Positions 1 to 8,713 of a stretch of DNA of 39,224 bases are shown here, piece by piece (within the stretch, counting starts at the first letter, position 1; every line of letters begins with the position of its first letter). Position numbers and translations under genes: made by a program. The notes under the pieces were generated by a model. It saw only the letters and a list, made by a program, of their open reading frames with translations, was not told where the DNA came from and did no database searches. This DNA is from Deltaproteobacteria bacterium (lineage in GTDB: Bacteria; Bdellovibrionota_B; Oligoflexia; Oligoflexales; Bog-1112). The stretch is taken from positions 1 to 39,224 of the forward strand of contig JACKAG010000018.1 of NCBI GenBank assembly GCA_020635195.1. The letters run 5' to 3'.

Positions 1-43
1 GCTCACCTTGATTCAAGATATTTCGACAAGGAAAGGACCATTT

Positions 44-340
44 ATGCACCGGATTGACTCAAAAAATGTTCTGACTGACGAACAAGGACGCAATCTTTTT
101 ACGGGAGGCAACCCACATAAGCCGGAGAAAGATGAGGCTACATGGCTCAGCGCTGACTGGCTGAATGCCGTGCAGGAGGAGTTATGCAGCTTTATCGAAT
201 CCCAGGGGCTGGAGTTATCAAAAGACAATCATAACGGTCTGGGTCTGGCTGTTCAGAAGGCTGTGCAGAATGCCCTGATTCCGGTCAATGAACAGCTCCG
301 CAAACTTTCAGAAGAGATTTACGGGGGCAAAAAACCATGA
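44..340 (+). CDS. small phage tail-fibre-region protein
   Basis: A 98-residue protein in the late tail operon. The stretch ADWLNAVQEEL around residues 38-48 is typical of small proteins and fibre N-termini encoded beside phage tail fibres, and the N-terminal R-I-D-S-K-N segment fits that group. I start it at the ATG at 44 because a strong AAGGAAAGGA ribosome-binding site lies just upstream; the frame is open to a TTG at 8 without such a site. Its stop overlaps the start of the collar fibre gene (ATGA), so the two are translationally coupled. Its exact place in the particle, baseplate or fibre attachment, is inferred from position only. Confidence 0.7.
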   Translation: MHRIDSKNVLTDEQGRNLFTGGNPHKPEKDEATWLSADWLNAVQEELCSFIESQGLELSKDNHNGLGLAVQKAVQNALIPVNEQLRKLSEEIYGGKKP

Positions 341-1053
341 GGATCTCCTTGTCATTAGAGGATGTGAACGGGATTCTGGACCGTCTTGAGAGGCTTGAGA
401 CTCAGCCGGTCAGCAGTGCTCTCCCGGTGGGCTCGATTTTGCTTTCGGCTCTCAGTCTCAAAGCCTTTCAGGATCAATACGGCCCTGGCTGGGTGCGTTG
501 TCTGGGGCAGACTGTACCGGAATTCGGGCGGGTTCCTGATCTCAGAGACCGCTTTCCCCGAATTGCAGGGGAAGAAAGAAACCTGTTAAAAACTCAGGAA
601 CAGGCCACCCATACGGGAAACCTCAGGGTCAGAACTGACAGGGTTCAGGGCGGGAGGGTCAGCCTTAACGAGACTCTGAGCGCAGAAACAAGCGAAGAAA
701 GCGCGAATATAAAACTGCATCACGCAGACCATCCCCCACCGTCTCGGGAGGGAGGAGACTGGCATTTTTTCTCAGAAGTGAATGCAGCGCTGACCTCGGA
801 GAATGTGCAGGCTGACGGTGAGTATATAAGCGGATCCCATGCGCTTATTGCTTCCACTCCGGACGATTCATTACCTCTTGGTCACGGCGGGCAACAGATT
901 TTTAAAGATCATGGCCATACACATACAATTAAGATGAACCTTAAAAAAACTCTGCCAGTTAAAGGGGCTTCCGTCTCTTCCAGCATTATCGGAGGAGATA
1001 AAGAGACCAGACCAGCAGCCTGTTTTCTTAACGCATTTATCAGGGTGGCGTGA
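337..1053 (+). CDS. phage tail collar fibre protein
   Basis: A 238-residue fibre protein, short for a receptor-binding fibre. Residues 29-75 (LPVGSILLSAL, W-V-R-C-L-G-Q, then PDLRDRFPRIAG) match the phage tail collar domain. The His-rich GHGGQQIF and DHGHTHTI segments near residues 193-207 resemble the histidine segments of collar and short-tail fibres that bind metal in the shaft. The end, ETRPAACFLNAFIRVA, is the usual C-terminal signature of this family. It probably forms a trimeric fibre contacting the host surface. It is coupled to both neighbours: its start overlaps the previous stop, and its TGA overlaps the peptidase ATG. Receptor unknown. Confidence 0.85.
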   Translation: MRISLSLEDVNGILDRLERLETQPVSSALPVGSILLSALSLKAFQDQYGPGWVRCLGQTVPEFGRVPDLRDRFPRIAGEERNLLKTQEQATHTGNLRVRTDRVQGGRVSLNETLSAETSEESANIKLHHADHPPPSREGGDWHFFSEVNAALTSENVQADGEYISGSHALIASTPDDSLPLGHGGQQIFKDHGHTHTIKMNLKKTLPVKGASVSSSIIGGDKETRPAACFLNAFIRVA

Positions 1054-1403
1054 TGGAGATGCTGACGAGAAATTTTTCCCGGGATGAAATGGCCTGCCCC
1101 TGTTGCGGAGCCTGCGATATGACATCGGAGTTTATGACCCGGCTGCAGACCTTCCGGGATCTTCTCAGGGTGCCTGTAGCCATCGCTTCCGGCTTCCGCT
1201 GCGAGGCTCACAACAGGGAGGTCGGAGGTTCCCCGGAGTCTATGCATCTCACCGGGCAGGCTGCAGACCCGGTCATTATTCCCGAGCAACGCCACAGAAT
1301 GATTGAACTTGCTTACAAGCTGGAGTTTTCCGGGGTGGGCCTCGGCAAGTCAAAATTCCATCTGGATACCGGGCCGGTCAGGCAAAGAAGCTGGGGATAT
1401 TAA
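1053..1403 (+). CDS. M15-family D-Ala-D-Ala carboxypeptidase-like endopeptidase
   Basis: A 116-residue zinc peptidase of the M15_3 type. N-terminal part EMACPCCGACDM, then SGFRCEAHNREVGGSPES, then the metal site: the His of SMH (about residue 65), Asp of QAADP (about 72) and His of KFHLD (about 103). Spacing is as in phage and bacterial peptidases that cut peptidoglycan cross-links. The usual A-D-I after the second ligand is A-D-P here. It has no signal peptide or membrane segment, so it would need a holin or act as a particle-bound enzyme. Being last in the tail operon it could be an endolysin or tail-tip lysin. The start is the ATG overlapping the preceding TGA. Confidence 0.85.
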   Translation: MEMLTRNFSRDEMACPCCGACDMTSEFMTRLQTFRDLLRVPVAIASGFRCEAHNREVGGSPESMHLTGQAADPVIIPEQRHRMIELAYKLEFSGVGLGKSKFHLDTGPVRQRSWGY

Positions 1404-1474
1404 GGGCGACCTTTTCAGTAATTTCTTTTTTATCAGTATGTTACTCGATAAGTTGCGGAGTATAGAAAAAAATA

Positions 1475-1490
1475 TACTATGGGTATAGTA
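1475..1490. promoter_or_regulatory. inverted repeat before toxin-like gene
   Basis: TACTAT-GGGT-ATAGTA is a perfect 6-bp inverted repeat 35 bp upstream of the decayed toxin gene, in an AT-rich promoter-like stretch. Autoregulated toxin-antitoxin operons usually carry such an operator. No binding protein can be assigned. Confidence 0.35.
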
Positions 1491-1525
1491 AATTACAAAA
1501 CCATCCGATATACTCACAGGGTGAG

Positions 1526-1753
1526 GTGGCGTTGAAGGTACTATTGGCCAAGGCAGTCCAGAAGAAATTAACTAAACTTCCTCCTCAAGTAAGGACCAAA
1601 CTGAGGTTTTGGGCCGACTCTATCATGTTAGAAGGCCTGGAAAACGTCAGGATGCTGTCTGCGGGGTTTTGTGCCGCTTGGGTCCCTCCACCAACAGAGT
1701 ATTCGCATCAATCCTGTGTCGTTTTCAGGCTGTCGGATGAATTCTATACTTAG
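1526..1753 (+). pseudogene. decayed RelE/HigB-like toxin
   Basis: The first 45 residues (VLLAKAVQKKL, LPPQVRTKLRFW, EGLENVRML) match the N-terminal half of the RelE/HigB mRNA-interferase family, in which the sequence normally continues with a G-x-x-x-x-P-L-K-G segment and QRSIRL. Here the frame then loses family character. In the next frame, from about 1670, one reads a G-F-V-P-L and then Q-Q-S-I-R-I-N, so a single-base frameshift near 1660-1670 seems to have broken the gene. The start is a GTG at 1526, or a TTG at 1532, behind GGGTGAGG. No partner antitoxin of the usual XRE type follows. Probably an inactive relic. Confidence 0.55.
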
Positions 1754-1938
1754 CCGTGGAAGATTGCAGAGATGTCAAGGGTATGACCACCTGATTACAT
1801 ATTTTCTGAGTAATGCATCAGGATGTTGACAGATATTTCAAAGAGCACGGCAGGAGGTAATAAAATGGAAGGAGACGTGAGCTAATAATTGCAGGTGACG
1901 TTCCAACAGATCATGAAATGGAAGAGGAGGACCTTGCA

Positions 1939-2175
1939 ATGCAAGCCTCATCACACAGCACAGCTGAGATAACAACCAGAAAGATCAGAGGAACCCCAAA
2001 AGATCCTGCCTCTCTCACCAGAAAAAAAATACGGGGAAATTTGGATCTTTCACCATATGTAAACTCAAGACTGAATACCTTCACTGAAAAACTTGGTATG
2101 ACCAAACAGTCATTGGTTATGAGATACATTCTTGAGGGTCTACAGAGAGACGAGAATTACTTTCGAAATAAATAG
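1939..2175 (+). CDS. small ribbon-helix-helix-like protein
   Basis: A 78-residue basic protein. The ATG at 1939 is chosen because GAGGAGG lies 8 nt upstream; an ATG at 1918 in the same frame has no such site. The last 40 residues, with the pattern L-D-L-S-P-Y-V-N-S-R-L followed by GMTKQSLVMRYILEGLQRDE, resemble a ribbon-helix-helix fold (short strand, then two helices) as found in CopG-like regulators and antitoxins. It may be an antitoxin left beside the decayed toxin, or a plasmid regulator. I do not recognise a specific family. It lies between the tail operon and the IS element. Confidence 0.5.
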   Translation: MQASSHSTAEITTRKIRGTPKDPASLTRKKIRGNLDLSPYVNSRLNTFTEKLGMTKQSLVMRYILEGLQRDENYFRNK

Positions 2176-2459
2176 TTTCATACATACCAGCCCATGATCT
2201 CCCGGGGTAGCCAGCAGACTACATACAATGAGGGTCTCACTGAAAGAACCAGCCACTTCTGGCTTTTGGCATTTTCCGAATAAAATCAGCCAAATTCCAA
2301 TTATTCCCGGGTAATGCCTCAACTTTCCGCCCCTGCCAGCCGATAAGCTGGTCACTGAGGTAGTACCCTCTACCAATATGGTAAAATTACTACTCAGTTT
2401 CAGGGGGGACATATGACATTTACCCGATTACTTTTGGTATAATCTGTAGGTAATCACCC

Positions 2460-2487
2460 CATTCCGGCACTAATCAGCCCAAAGCCA
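2460..2487. repeat. IS left terminal inverted repeat
   Basis: Begins CATTCCGGCACTAATCAGCC and pairs as a reverse complement with 5325-5352, with 27 of 28 positions matching. It lies inside the left end of the IS21-type element. Confidence 0.85.
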
Positions 2488-2555
2488 CCAATTGATGCGT
2501 TGTTCACGATTTTTCTGAATCAGACGAAGAAATTCCAAGAAGGATAGGGTGGGAC

Positions 2556-2735
2556 GTGACCCTCTCACCAGACTTCAAGCATTTGAATGAGAGGGTTCGT
2601 CAGAAGTTTACCCACTTCATGCATCCTATCGAGCATTTGCCTGAAAATATGAGGCTGAGTGTTCGAAATCTATGGCAGCAAGTAAAACAATTGGAAATCA
2701 AAGAAGATGTCCGGGCTGTACAAAATTTTTTGTAA
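2556..2735 (+). CDS. small IS-internal ORF, unknown function
   Basis: A 59-residue frame from a GTG at 2556 to TAA at 2733-2735. It reads with normal protein composition (SPDFKHLNERVRQKF, then HPIEHLPENMRLSVRNLW, then QQVKQLEIKEDVRAVQNF) and its last 64 bases overlap the start of the next ORF in another frame. It sits between the left inverted repeat and the zinc-ribbon gene, so it belongs to the element. A weak AAGGATAGGG stretch precedes it. I do not recognise the family; it may be a regulator of transposition. The alternative is a chance ORF, but the Leu/Arg/Glu helix pattern argues against this. Confidence 0.35.
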   Translation: MTLSPDFKHLNERVRQKFTHFMHPIEHLPENMRLSVRNLWQQVKQLEIKEDVRAVQNFL

Positions 2736-3070
2736 TTTGCAGATCATGTGATCGGGGTCACAGATACTGCTCATCAAACTGCAAACTCTATGGAAGACGA
2801 AAAAGCTGGAAAAGATCGACTAAAATCTATCAACAAACCCCAACCGGAAAAATTAACCACTCTGAACGGCAAAAAAGATACCGCAAAAACCGGCAACTGA
2901 AAAATTCCGAGACTCAGCACTCTTCAGAAATTGTAAAAAATTCCTTACAAACCATCCCAATCAAGAAAGTGGCGCCTGGCATTGGAAGCGTCAGAAAACC
3001 CGGATTTGTTCCAGCGAGTAACTGTATTCACTGCCACAGAAATATCCGCTTTTTTATTAATTCAAGCTAA
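2672..3070 (+). CDS. zinc-ribbon IS21-associated accessory protein
   Basis: A 132-residue basic protein with an N-terminal metal-binding module: C-P-G-C at residues 13-16, C-R-S-C near 23-26, then Y-C-S-S-N-C near 32-37. It is followed by an Arg-rich stretch with YQQTPTGKINHSERQKRYRK. Small proteins with the pattern RYCS..C..RR..R..YQ..G...H..RQ.RYR are commonly encoded just ahead of IS21-type istA genes. A further C-I-H-C-H lies near the C-terminus. It stops 11 nt before the transposase start, so the two are co-transcribed. It probably binds DNA; its role in transposition is not established here. Confidence 0.6.
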   Translation: MAASKTIGNQRRCPGCTKFFVICRSCDRGHRYCSSNCKLYGRRKSWKRSTKIYQQTPTGKINHSERQKRYRKNRQLKNSETQHSSEIVKNSLQTIPIKKVAPGIGSVRKPGFVPASNCIHCHRNIRFFINSS

Positions 3071-3081
3071 AAGGAGGTTAT

Positions 3082-4473
3082 ATGGCCTATACACCGGAGT
3101 TAATCGCTCAGATAAGGCGACTGCATTTTCATGAGCATTATACTATTCATGCGGTTTCCCAGGTCGTTAACCTGCATCGGGATACTGTCAAACGCATTCT
3201 TTATGGCGACCATTCCCCGGATTCAGGGCACAGCCGCCCAAAAATCACAGACCCTTATCTTACTGTTATTATGGAGCATCTGGACAATTACCCGTCCATT
3301 CGTTGCACAAAACTTTTAAGGATCATGAAAGATCGCGGCTACTGTGGGTCTTATAATTCGCTGAGGAGAACTGTATACCCCCTGAGAAAAAGGAAAAAAG
3401 AGAGCTTCAGACCCATGGAAGTATTTAAGGGTGAACAGGGTCAGGTAGATTGGGCTCATTGTGGCGAAGTTGAGGTGGCTGGCGGAAAGAGAAAGGTCTA
3501 TTTGTTCGTTATGGTGCTTTCATGGTCCAGAGCTATTTTTTCAAAATTTACTCATGACCAAAAAACAGAATCCTTTCTCCGGCTTCACGAAGAAGCCTTT
3601 CACTTTTTCGGGGGAGCTCCCCGAAATATTCTTTATGACAACCTGAAAAGTGCCGTCTTAGAGAGATTCCGAGACAAAATACGGTTCAACCCTCAGCTGA
3701 TAGAATTTTCGGGTTATTATGGCTACAAACCGGTAGCCTGCCGACCCTATGCTGGTAATCAGAAAGGAAGGGTTGAAAGGGCCATTCGCTATATCCGGGA
3801 TAATTTTCTGTCCGGCTACAACCTGACGCACAATCTCAGCCAGACCAACATGGATATAGACAACTGGATTGCTACGGTAGCCAATAAACGTCAGTGGCCA
3901 GGAGACAAAAGCCGCAAACTTGATGACGTGTTCTCTGAAGAAAAAGAGTTTCTGCTCAGGTTGCCGCCTGACCTTTTCCAACCTTTGCAAAGTCTCCAGA
4001 TAAAATCTAATAAATGCAGCTTAGTGCGTTTTGACCTGAATGATTACTCGGTCCCTCAGGAGTATTCCGGGGAAATGCTTACAGTCAAGGCCGATGACTT
4101 CACTGTACGGCTTTATTTCGGCTCAGATCAGGTTACAGAACACTGCCGTTCATGGGGACGAGGGGAACGGATTACTAAGCCAGAACATTGGCAGATACAA
4201 AGTCGATCTGGTCTTCATACAACAGATAATCTGCTCTCCATATATCCGGATCTTGAAAATTTCTATCGCATTTTGGTAGATAGAGGAGAGTCTCTCCGAT
4301 ATGTCAAAAAAACCATGGCACAGATTCATGATCTCTACGGGTCTCGGCTTTTTAAAGCAGGGTTGAGAATTGCTGGTAAGCGGGAAATGTATCACCCATC
4401 TCAGGTAACCAGAATCATTATTGGACTTGAAAAAGCGGGAGAAAAAGTGCCTGGAAGAGTCTACTTATTATAG
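3082..4473 (+). CDS. istA: IS21-family transposase IstA
   Basis: A 463-residue DDE transposase of IS21 type. It has an N-terminal helix-turn-helix (about 10-45, HAVSQVVNLHRDTVKRIL), then an RNase-H-like catalytic core with Asp in GQVDWAHCGEV (about 125), Asp in ILYDNLKSAV (about 187) and Glu in QKGRVERAIRYI (about 229). The C-terminal beta domain includes SLVRFDLNDYSVP. Start ATG at 3082 behind AAAAGGAGG. It would cut and join the element ends but needs the IstB ATPase, which is broken downstream. The reading frame itself looks intact and of usual length. Confidence 0.92.
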   Translation: MAYTPELIAQIRRLHFHEHYTIHAVSQVVNLHRDTVKRILYGDHSPDSGHSRPKITDPYLTVIMEHLDNYPSIRCTKLLRIMKDRGYCGSYNSLRRTVYPLRKRKKESFRPMEVFKGEQGQVDWAHCGEVEVAGGKRKVYLFVMVLSWSRAIFSKFTHDQKTESFLRLHEEAFHFFGGAPRNILYDNLKSAVLERFRDKIRFNPQLIEFSGYYGYKPVACRPYAGNQKGRVERAIRYIRDNFLSGYNLTHNLSQTNMDIDNWIATVANKRQWPGDKSRKLDDVFSEEKEFLLRLPPDLFQPLQSLQIKSNKCSLVRFDLNDYSVPQEYSGEMLTVKADDFTVRLYFGSDQVTEHCRSWGRGERITKPEHWQIQSRSGLHTTDNLLSIYPDLENFYRILVDRGESLRYVKKTMAQIHDLYGSRLFKAGLRIAGKREMYHPSQVTRIIIGLEKAGEKVPGRVYLL

Positions 4474-4474
4474 A

Positions 4475-5282
4475 AAAAGATCTTGCAGATCTTCTGTTAC
4501 ACCATGACCTAAAACATATGATAATCTATAGGAAAAACATGAAACATTCTTTACTGACAATCTTCGAAAACTACAATTAAATCCGGATTTCTTGAAAACC
4601 TTGATGAATTTATCTCAGATCAGAAAAATCCCCAGCTATTACCTGAACAGATTTTTACTAAGTTGGTAGAATTCGAACTGGCAGAAAAACCAGAAGAGGG
4701 ACAGAGCGACGAATAAAAGCTGCAAAACTTGGATTTTTTAAACATATCGTGAGTTTTAACTGGGCGTGGCCAAAGAAAAAATTAACCGTGACAAAATTGA
4801 TCTTCGCACTGAGGGGGGGAGTTTATTAAAGAACATCGTAATATAATTTGGTTGGGGCACAGGGTCTTGGAAAGACCATGATACAAAAACATCGGCTAAG
4901 TAACGCGGCAATAAATGGCAAAAACGTCCTGTTTGCATTTCTGGATATCTGACATGATCCTCAGCCTGAAAAAAGAGAAAAGTCAGATGAATCTGGATCT
5001 TGCTTTCAAAAAATACGTCTCCCCTGATCTTCTGATCATGGATGAACTTGGGTACTTATCCTATGACTGTAAGGCTGCTGATCTGATATTTGAGGTCATA
5101 AATCGTCGATATGAAACCGGGTCAATTACAGATATTCTACCAACCTCGCATTCAAGGACTGGAACACGATATTTCCGTCAGCATCCTGCCTCACAGCGAT
5201 GATTGACCGTCTGACACATCATGCTGAAGTTTTAAAGATTGAGGGAGATTCCTGTCGGCTCAAAGAATCCATGGGAATTTAA
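4475..5282 (+). pseudogene. istB: broken IS21 helper ATPase IstB
   Basis: IstB is the AAA+ helper that delivers target DNA to IstA. Pieces lie in different frames. HRNIIWLG near 4835 is followed by a Walker A region that now reads in shifted frames; LLIMDELGYLSYD near 5030 is the Walker B region; INRRYETGS follows near 5100; and AMIDRLTHHAEVLKIEG with RLKES, the normal C-terminal end, lies near 5200-5270 in another frame. Several frameshifts and stops separate these parts, so no functional ATPase is expected. The last stop lies 42 bp before the right inverted repeat. Confidence 0.85.
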
Positions 5283-5324
5283 TCATCTCATCATAAGCCG
5301 GAGATTTAGGCAATACCATCAGTC

Positions 5325-5352
5325 TGGCTTTGGGCCGATTAGTGCCGGAATG
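5325..5352. repeat. IS right terminal inverted repeat
   Basis: Reverse complement of 2460-2487 with one mismatch. It is followed by GGTGACA, ending near 5359, which is a plausible CA terminus for an IS21-type element. Confidence 0.85.
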
Positions 5353-5359
5353 GGTGACA

Positions 5360-5920
5360 CTCTGCAATATCTGGACGATCACTGCTGTTGGCTGTCGCCG
5401 TGATACGAGATTAAGAGCACCAGAATGCGAGTTCTTTTCTGCAAGCAATCTCAAAGAAGAAAAAACAGCGGCAGAGCAAGCGGAGGACTTTGGCATTTTC
5501 ACTGAAAGCAACATTTCGCGAATCAGCTCGCCTGGTTTCTCCCGACGAACTTATCAGCAGCAAGCCAGAACGATTTGAGATAACAAACGAAAAGAATATG
5601 GCGAAGCTTTTTACCTCTGACAATCAAATGCATTCCTGATTCCAGAGCGCACAGCGTGTATTTTTCAGCTCAGCAGCAAAAACGGCGCTAAAACATATCC
5701 CCCAATAACAAAGGCCAAAGAGAAACCCGGTTGCTAAGTGCTGTGAACTTTCAAGAAATACCTCTGCCTCTTGGCATGGCAGGCAGCAGGAGCATAGCTG
5801 AAGCTAAAACAGTGCCCGGAACTTGGCGCCTCATGAGTCAATCGATCCAAAGCTGACCGACAGGCAGGTTTATTTAATCGAACGACAGCTTGAAACAGGA
5901 ACAGCTGTCAGGCTTACTGG
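5360..5920. other. 561-bp stretch with no convincing gene
   Basis: Between the IS right end and the next ORF I see only short overlapping frames without family features. A 68-codon frame from 5823 overlaps the next gene in another frame and is not convincing. The stretch could hold remains of whatever gene the IS entered, but no match is recognisable. Confidence 0.5.
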
Positions 5921-7273
5921 ATGGGGAATAAATTGGTTGATCTTCTCGCACAAAATAAGCGATCTCTCGAACCACGCCAGCTCTATATCTGCAACGATAA
6001 CCCAAACAGGGAAGATCGGGGGAACCTGATTGCCACAGCGGACGCTTTTGAAGCATGCCCGAAGGGTTCATCAAGTTGTAACGAGATGCAGCAACTCATA
6101 ACCAAAAGAACAAACCTCAAAAATATCCGCTGTGAGCTGGTAATTTATGCTGTTCGAGGAAAGGCCAAACGTGCTTACCATAACTCATGCACTCAATACC
6201 CGACAGCTAATGAAAACAAAGGAGAAGTATGTGGAATCGCCGGAATCTTGTCGGGAATCAAAACAAGTGTGACAGCCAGTGACTCCGTTTATTATCTTTG
6301 CCATTCCTCTGATTCTTTTGATCAAATGACATCGATTTCACCAGAAGAGCTGAATGATATCTTGTATTCTGCTACCACGGGACAAAAAAGCCTGAGCCTG
6401 ACAATTAGTCAGTACAATAGCGAAGGCTATGCCCAGGAGAGTCCTGGGGTAAAATCCGATGAATATCAGTTTATCGATGGTCCTGCAGGCATCCCTTTGG
6501 CTACCATCGTTCTGGTGAGTGCCGGAAGTGTTACGGTAATTTATGGAGTGAACATATCTCAGATCAGAGAATGGAAGAATAAGAAGAAAACAATACCAAA
6601 ATTGATTGAAGTAGATAGGAGAGAAAAGCTGAAAATAGAGGGCACCTTTAAAGAAGAAACACGAAACGCTTTTGAAGCGTTTAAAGCTGGTATTTTAGAT
6701 GGAACAATGAAAACAACAAATAAGGCATATATCTCTCTAAATGCATTATTTGAAGAAGAAATTACAAGAAAAGCCAAAAAATTTAAGGTGTCACCAGAAG
6801 AGACAAGAGGGTATTCGACGTTTATTGCCCTGTCAAACAAGTCAATAAACGATTACAGAATATTGTTTGAAAATGATAAAAATATAAATATTAATGATTT
6901 TTTTAGCGAGATAGGCGCAAAGGAATTAGCAGAAAAGGAGCGCAATTATGTTGAAGTCACTAATAAAGAACAAGACAATAAAAACGTTGAAATCAACAAA
7001 AAAAATGCAAAAACCACCGCCGAGTGGAAAGCAAAAACAACAGTAAATCTTAAGGGTGTTGCCTACGCTGCGGGTGGTGCTGTACTGGTGGCAACTGCCG
7101 TAGCCTTTCCTCTGGATGATAAAACCAACCCATCAGACGAAGATCTAAATAGCTTCCGTCAATCTCTTAATAATGATCTACGAGAATATATAAATACTCA
7201 AATTGAGATCAGAGAAATCGAAAATAAAATAATGAAGCTAATCAAAGAAGAATCCAGTGCATCGGCAAAATAA
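5921..7273 (+). CDS. unknown membrane/exported protein, possibly 5'-truncated
   Basis: A 450-residue protein I do not recognise. The first 160 residues hold several Cys (LYICNDN, FEACPKG, SSCNEM, IRCEL, NSCTQ, EVCGI, YYLCHS), which suggests a disulfide-bonded exported domain, yet there is no signal peptide. An in-frame stop lies 30 nt upstream of the ATG and no good ribosome-binding site is present, so the real N-terminus may be lost. One membrane segment is near 188-210 (IPLATIVLVSAGSVTVIYG) and a second hydrophobic stretch is near 377-396. Between them is a charged, Lys/Glu-rich helical region. The last 42 residues resemble the C-terminus of the protein at 8244-8672. Confidence 0.55.
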   Translation: MGNKLVDLLAQNKRSLEPRQLYICNDNPNREDRGNLIATADAFEACPKGSSSCNEMQQLITKRTNLKNIRCELVIYAVRGKAKRAYHNSCTQYPTANENKGEVCGIAGILSGIKTSVTASDSVYYLCHSSDSFDQMTSISPEELNDILYSATTGQKSLSLTISQYNSEGYAQESPGVKSDEYQFIDGPAGIPLATIVLVSAGSVTVIYGVNISQIREWKNKKKTIPKLIEVDRREKLKIEGTFKEETRNAFEAFKAGILDGTMKTTNKAYISLNALFEEEITRKAKKFKVSPEETRGYSTFIALSNKSINDYRILFENDKNININDFFSEIGAKELAEKERNYVEVTNKEQDNKNVEINKKNAKTTAEWKAKTTVNLKGVAYAAGGAVLVATAVAFPLDDKTNPSDEDLNSFRQSLNNDLREYINTQIEIREIENKIMKLIKEESSASAK

Positions 7274-7297
7274 GGCGTAAACAATAAATTTAAAACT

Positions 7298-8071
7298 CTA
7301 CCTGCCAAAAGCGCTATTTATACGGGCATTTAGTTCATCCATAAAAATATTAAAACTAATGTTCCGACTATAGCCAGTCATATTAAGTAAAGCAAATTTT
7401 ACATTATGTCCTATAACAAAATTGTTTACTCTAGGGAAAACAGATGATGGCTTCTCTTCTAATATTTTATCGAGAAGCTCTTCTTTATCATCCCCATCTT
7501 CCGGTATTAATTTCACGGTCCTTGCAATAAGGTCAAGGAAATCACCGCTTACTTTCATATCTTCAGGCGCAAGGGCTTTGTACCTATTATGAGCACATAA
7601 AGCGATTAAGTAAATTTTCCATTGGTCATCCTCAATTCTTTCCCAAACATGATGATCAGCCAGAATATCCCGGACTAAGTCCAAGGCTTCATAATCCGTT
7701 TTTCTCTGATTAGGCACGCATTTTCTATCATATTCAGCTTTTTTATATTCATATATCTGCATGTTGCGATCATAATCTTCCTGAGCGTCCTTATTTTTTC
7801 TTTGAGCTTCTTTTCTTACTTTTTCGTCTTTATATTCCTTGATCAATCCCCCACGAATAAAGCCATAAGCAGCCTTTGGATTTTCCTCTGAGACGAGAGT
7901 TGGCGGCAATGGCTTCACCGGTTTTTGAAGGAAGTGATCTCTTTGTTCTTGCTCAGGACGACTGGTCTCCACTCTGCCCAAAGCGGCCTGCATTATTTTA
8001 AGGTCATCTGCAAACACATTTGTTGCGCTCAATGAACAAACCACGAGTACTATATTCCTGAAAACTTTCAT
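7298..8071 (-). CDS. exported protein of unknown function
   Basis: A 257-residue protein beginning MKVFRNIVLVVCSLSATNVFA, a clear Sec signal peptide with cleavage after Ala21. I choose the ATG at 8071 because GGAGGG precedes it; the frame also opens with an ATG four codons earlier. The mature part has a Pro-rich segment (LQKPVKPLPPTL), a strongly charged helical stretch around 80-120 (KEYKDEKVRKEAQRKNK), and a mixed helical C-terminal half. No catalytic motif or known family is seen. It is transcribed towards the 450-residue protein and away from the small exported protein at 8244, so all three may belong to one accessory block. Confidence 0.65.
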   Translation of the reverse strand: MKVFRNIVLVVCSLSATNVFADDLKIMQAALGRVETSRPEQEQRDHFLQKPVKPLPPTLVSEENPKAAYGFIRGGLIKEYKDEKVRKEAQRKNKDAQEDYDRNMQIYEYKKAEYDRKCVPNQRKTDYEALDLVRDILADHHVWERIEDDQWKIYLIALCAHNRYKALAPEDMKVSGDFLDLIARTVKLIPEDGDDKEELLDKILEEKPSSVFPRVNNFVIGHNVKFALLNMTGYSRNISFNIFMDELNARINSAFGR

Positions 8072-8243
8072 GTTACCCTCCAATCAAAAGCATTTATACA
8101 CCGTCCGCGGATTTTAATGGCTTTGAAAGTTTCAGGCAATTGGATTTTAAATACAGGCCATTAAACCGTAAGTTACCTATTTTAGCTAAGGCTTTTAGCC
8201 TGTTTTTCCGATACAAAGGACCAACCAGACGGAGGTAGTTATT

Positions 8244-8672
8244 GTGAAAAAATGGGTGTTTATTTGTAGCGTGACTCTCCTGTCTGCCCGTAGTTTTGCG
8301 GAAGAAAAGTCTGCCACAGACTCGAAATCTTCCGAAAAAGTTTCCGCACAAAACCAGCCGGCCAGTCAGAAAAGCAAAATAGCTCATACTGAGAAACAAA
8401 CTGACTCAAATCTTCCGTCGCCTAATGCTAATGCTGAAATGCTTAAAGGGCTTCTCGAGATCGCAAAAATGCCTGATGTAGAATTGAGTGAGGAAGAAAA
8501 AAAAGACCCTCTAAAACAAGAACTCAATAGTTTCCGTAAATATGTTAAGCGCTATATGCGAGAATATATCCTGAACCGCCGTGAGAGAAAAAAAATTGAT
8601 GACGAAATAGATGCGCTGGTCAGAGAAGAAACTAAGCGGAACTCCAACGCCGAAGAAACACGAAAGCAATAA
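8244..8672 (+). CDS. small exported protein sharing a C-terminal motif with its neighbour
   Basis: A 142-residue protein. It starts with GTG at 8244 behind GGAGGT. Residues 1-19, MKKWVFICSVTLLSARSFA, form a Sec signal peptide; the next 45 residues are Ser/Lys/Gln-rich and probably disordered. The C-terminal half is helical and highly charged. Residues 92-135 (ELNSFRKY, then MREYI, then a charged helix ending LVREE) align with the end of the 450-residue protein encoded at 5921-7273 (DLNSFRQS, LREYI, LIKEE). The function is unknown. It precedes the CPBP protease gene by 41 nt on the same strand, so they may be co-transcribed. Confidence 0.65.
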   Translation: MKKWVFICSVTLLSARSFAEEKSATDSKSSEKVSAQNQPASQKSKIAHTEKQTDSNLPSPNANAEMLKGLLEIAKMPDVELSEEEKKDPLKQELNSFRKYVKRYMREYILNRRERKKIDDEIDALVREETKRNSNAEETRKQ

Positions 8673-8713
8673 CAACTAAAACCGTATGACCTCCTGCTAT
8701 CGAGGTGAACTCC

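Larger units (their letters stand above)
2445..5359. mobile_element. IS21-family insertion sequence (decayed)
   Basis: The element is bounded by 28-bp inverted repeats (2460-2487 and 5325-5352, one mismatch), with outer ends that read TCACCC on both sides and finish near TG...CA. Inside are two small rightward ORFs, an istA-type DDE transposase and a broken istB. This is the IS21 layout. The exact outer bases and target duplication are uncertain: the left end has extra bases relative to the right end, so 2445 is approximate. With istB broken the copy is probably not self-mobile. Confidence 0.8.

Noticed and set aside
5360..5920. Possible remnant of a second transposase
   Set aside because: No frame gives a recognisable transposase motif; only short fragments without support.
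5823..6029. 68-codon rightward ORF
   Set aside because: Overlaps the 450-residue gene in another frame, has no family features and no clear ribosome-binding site.
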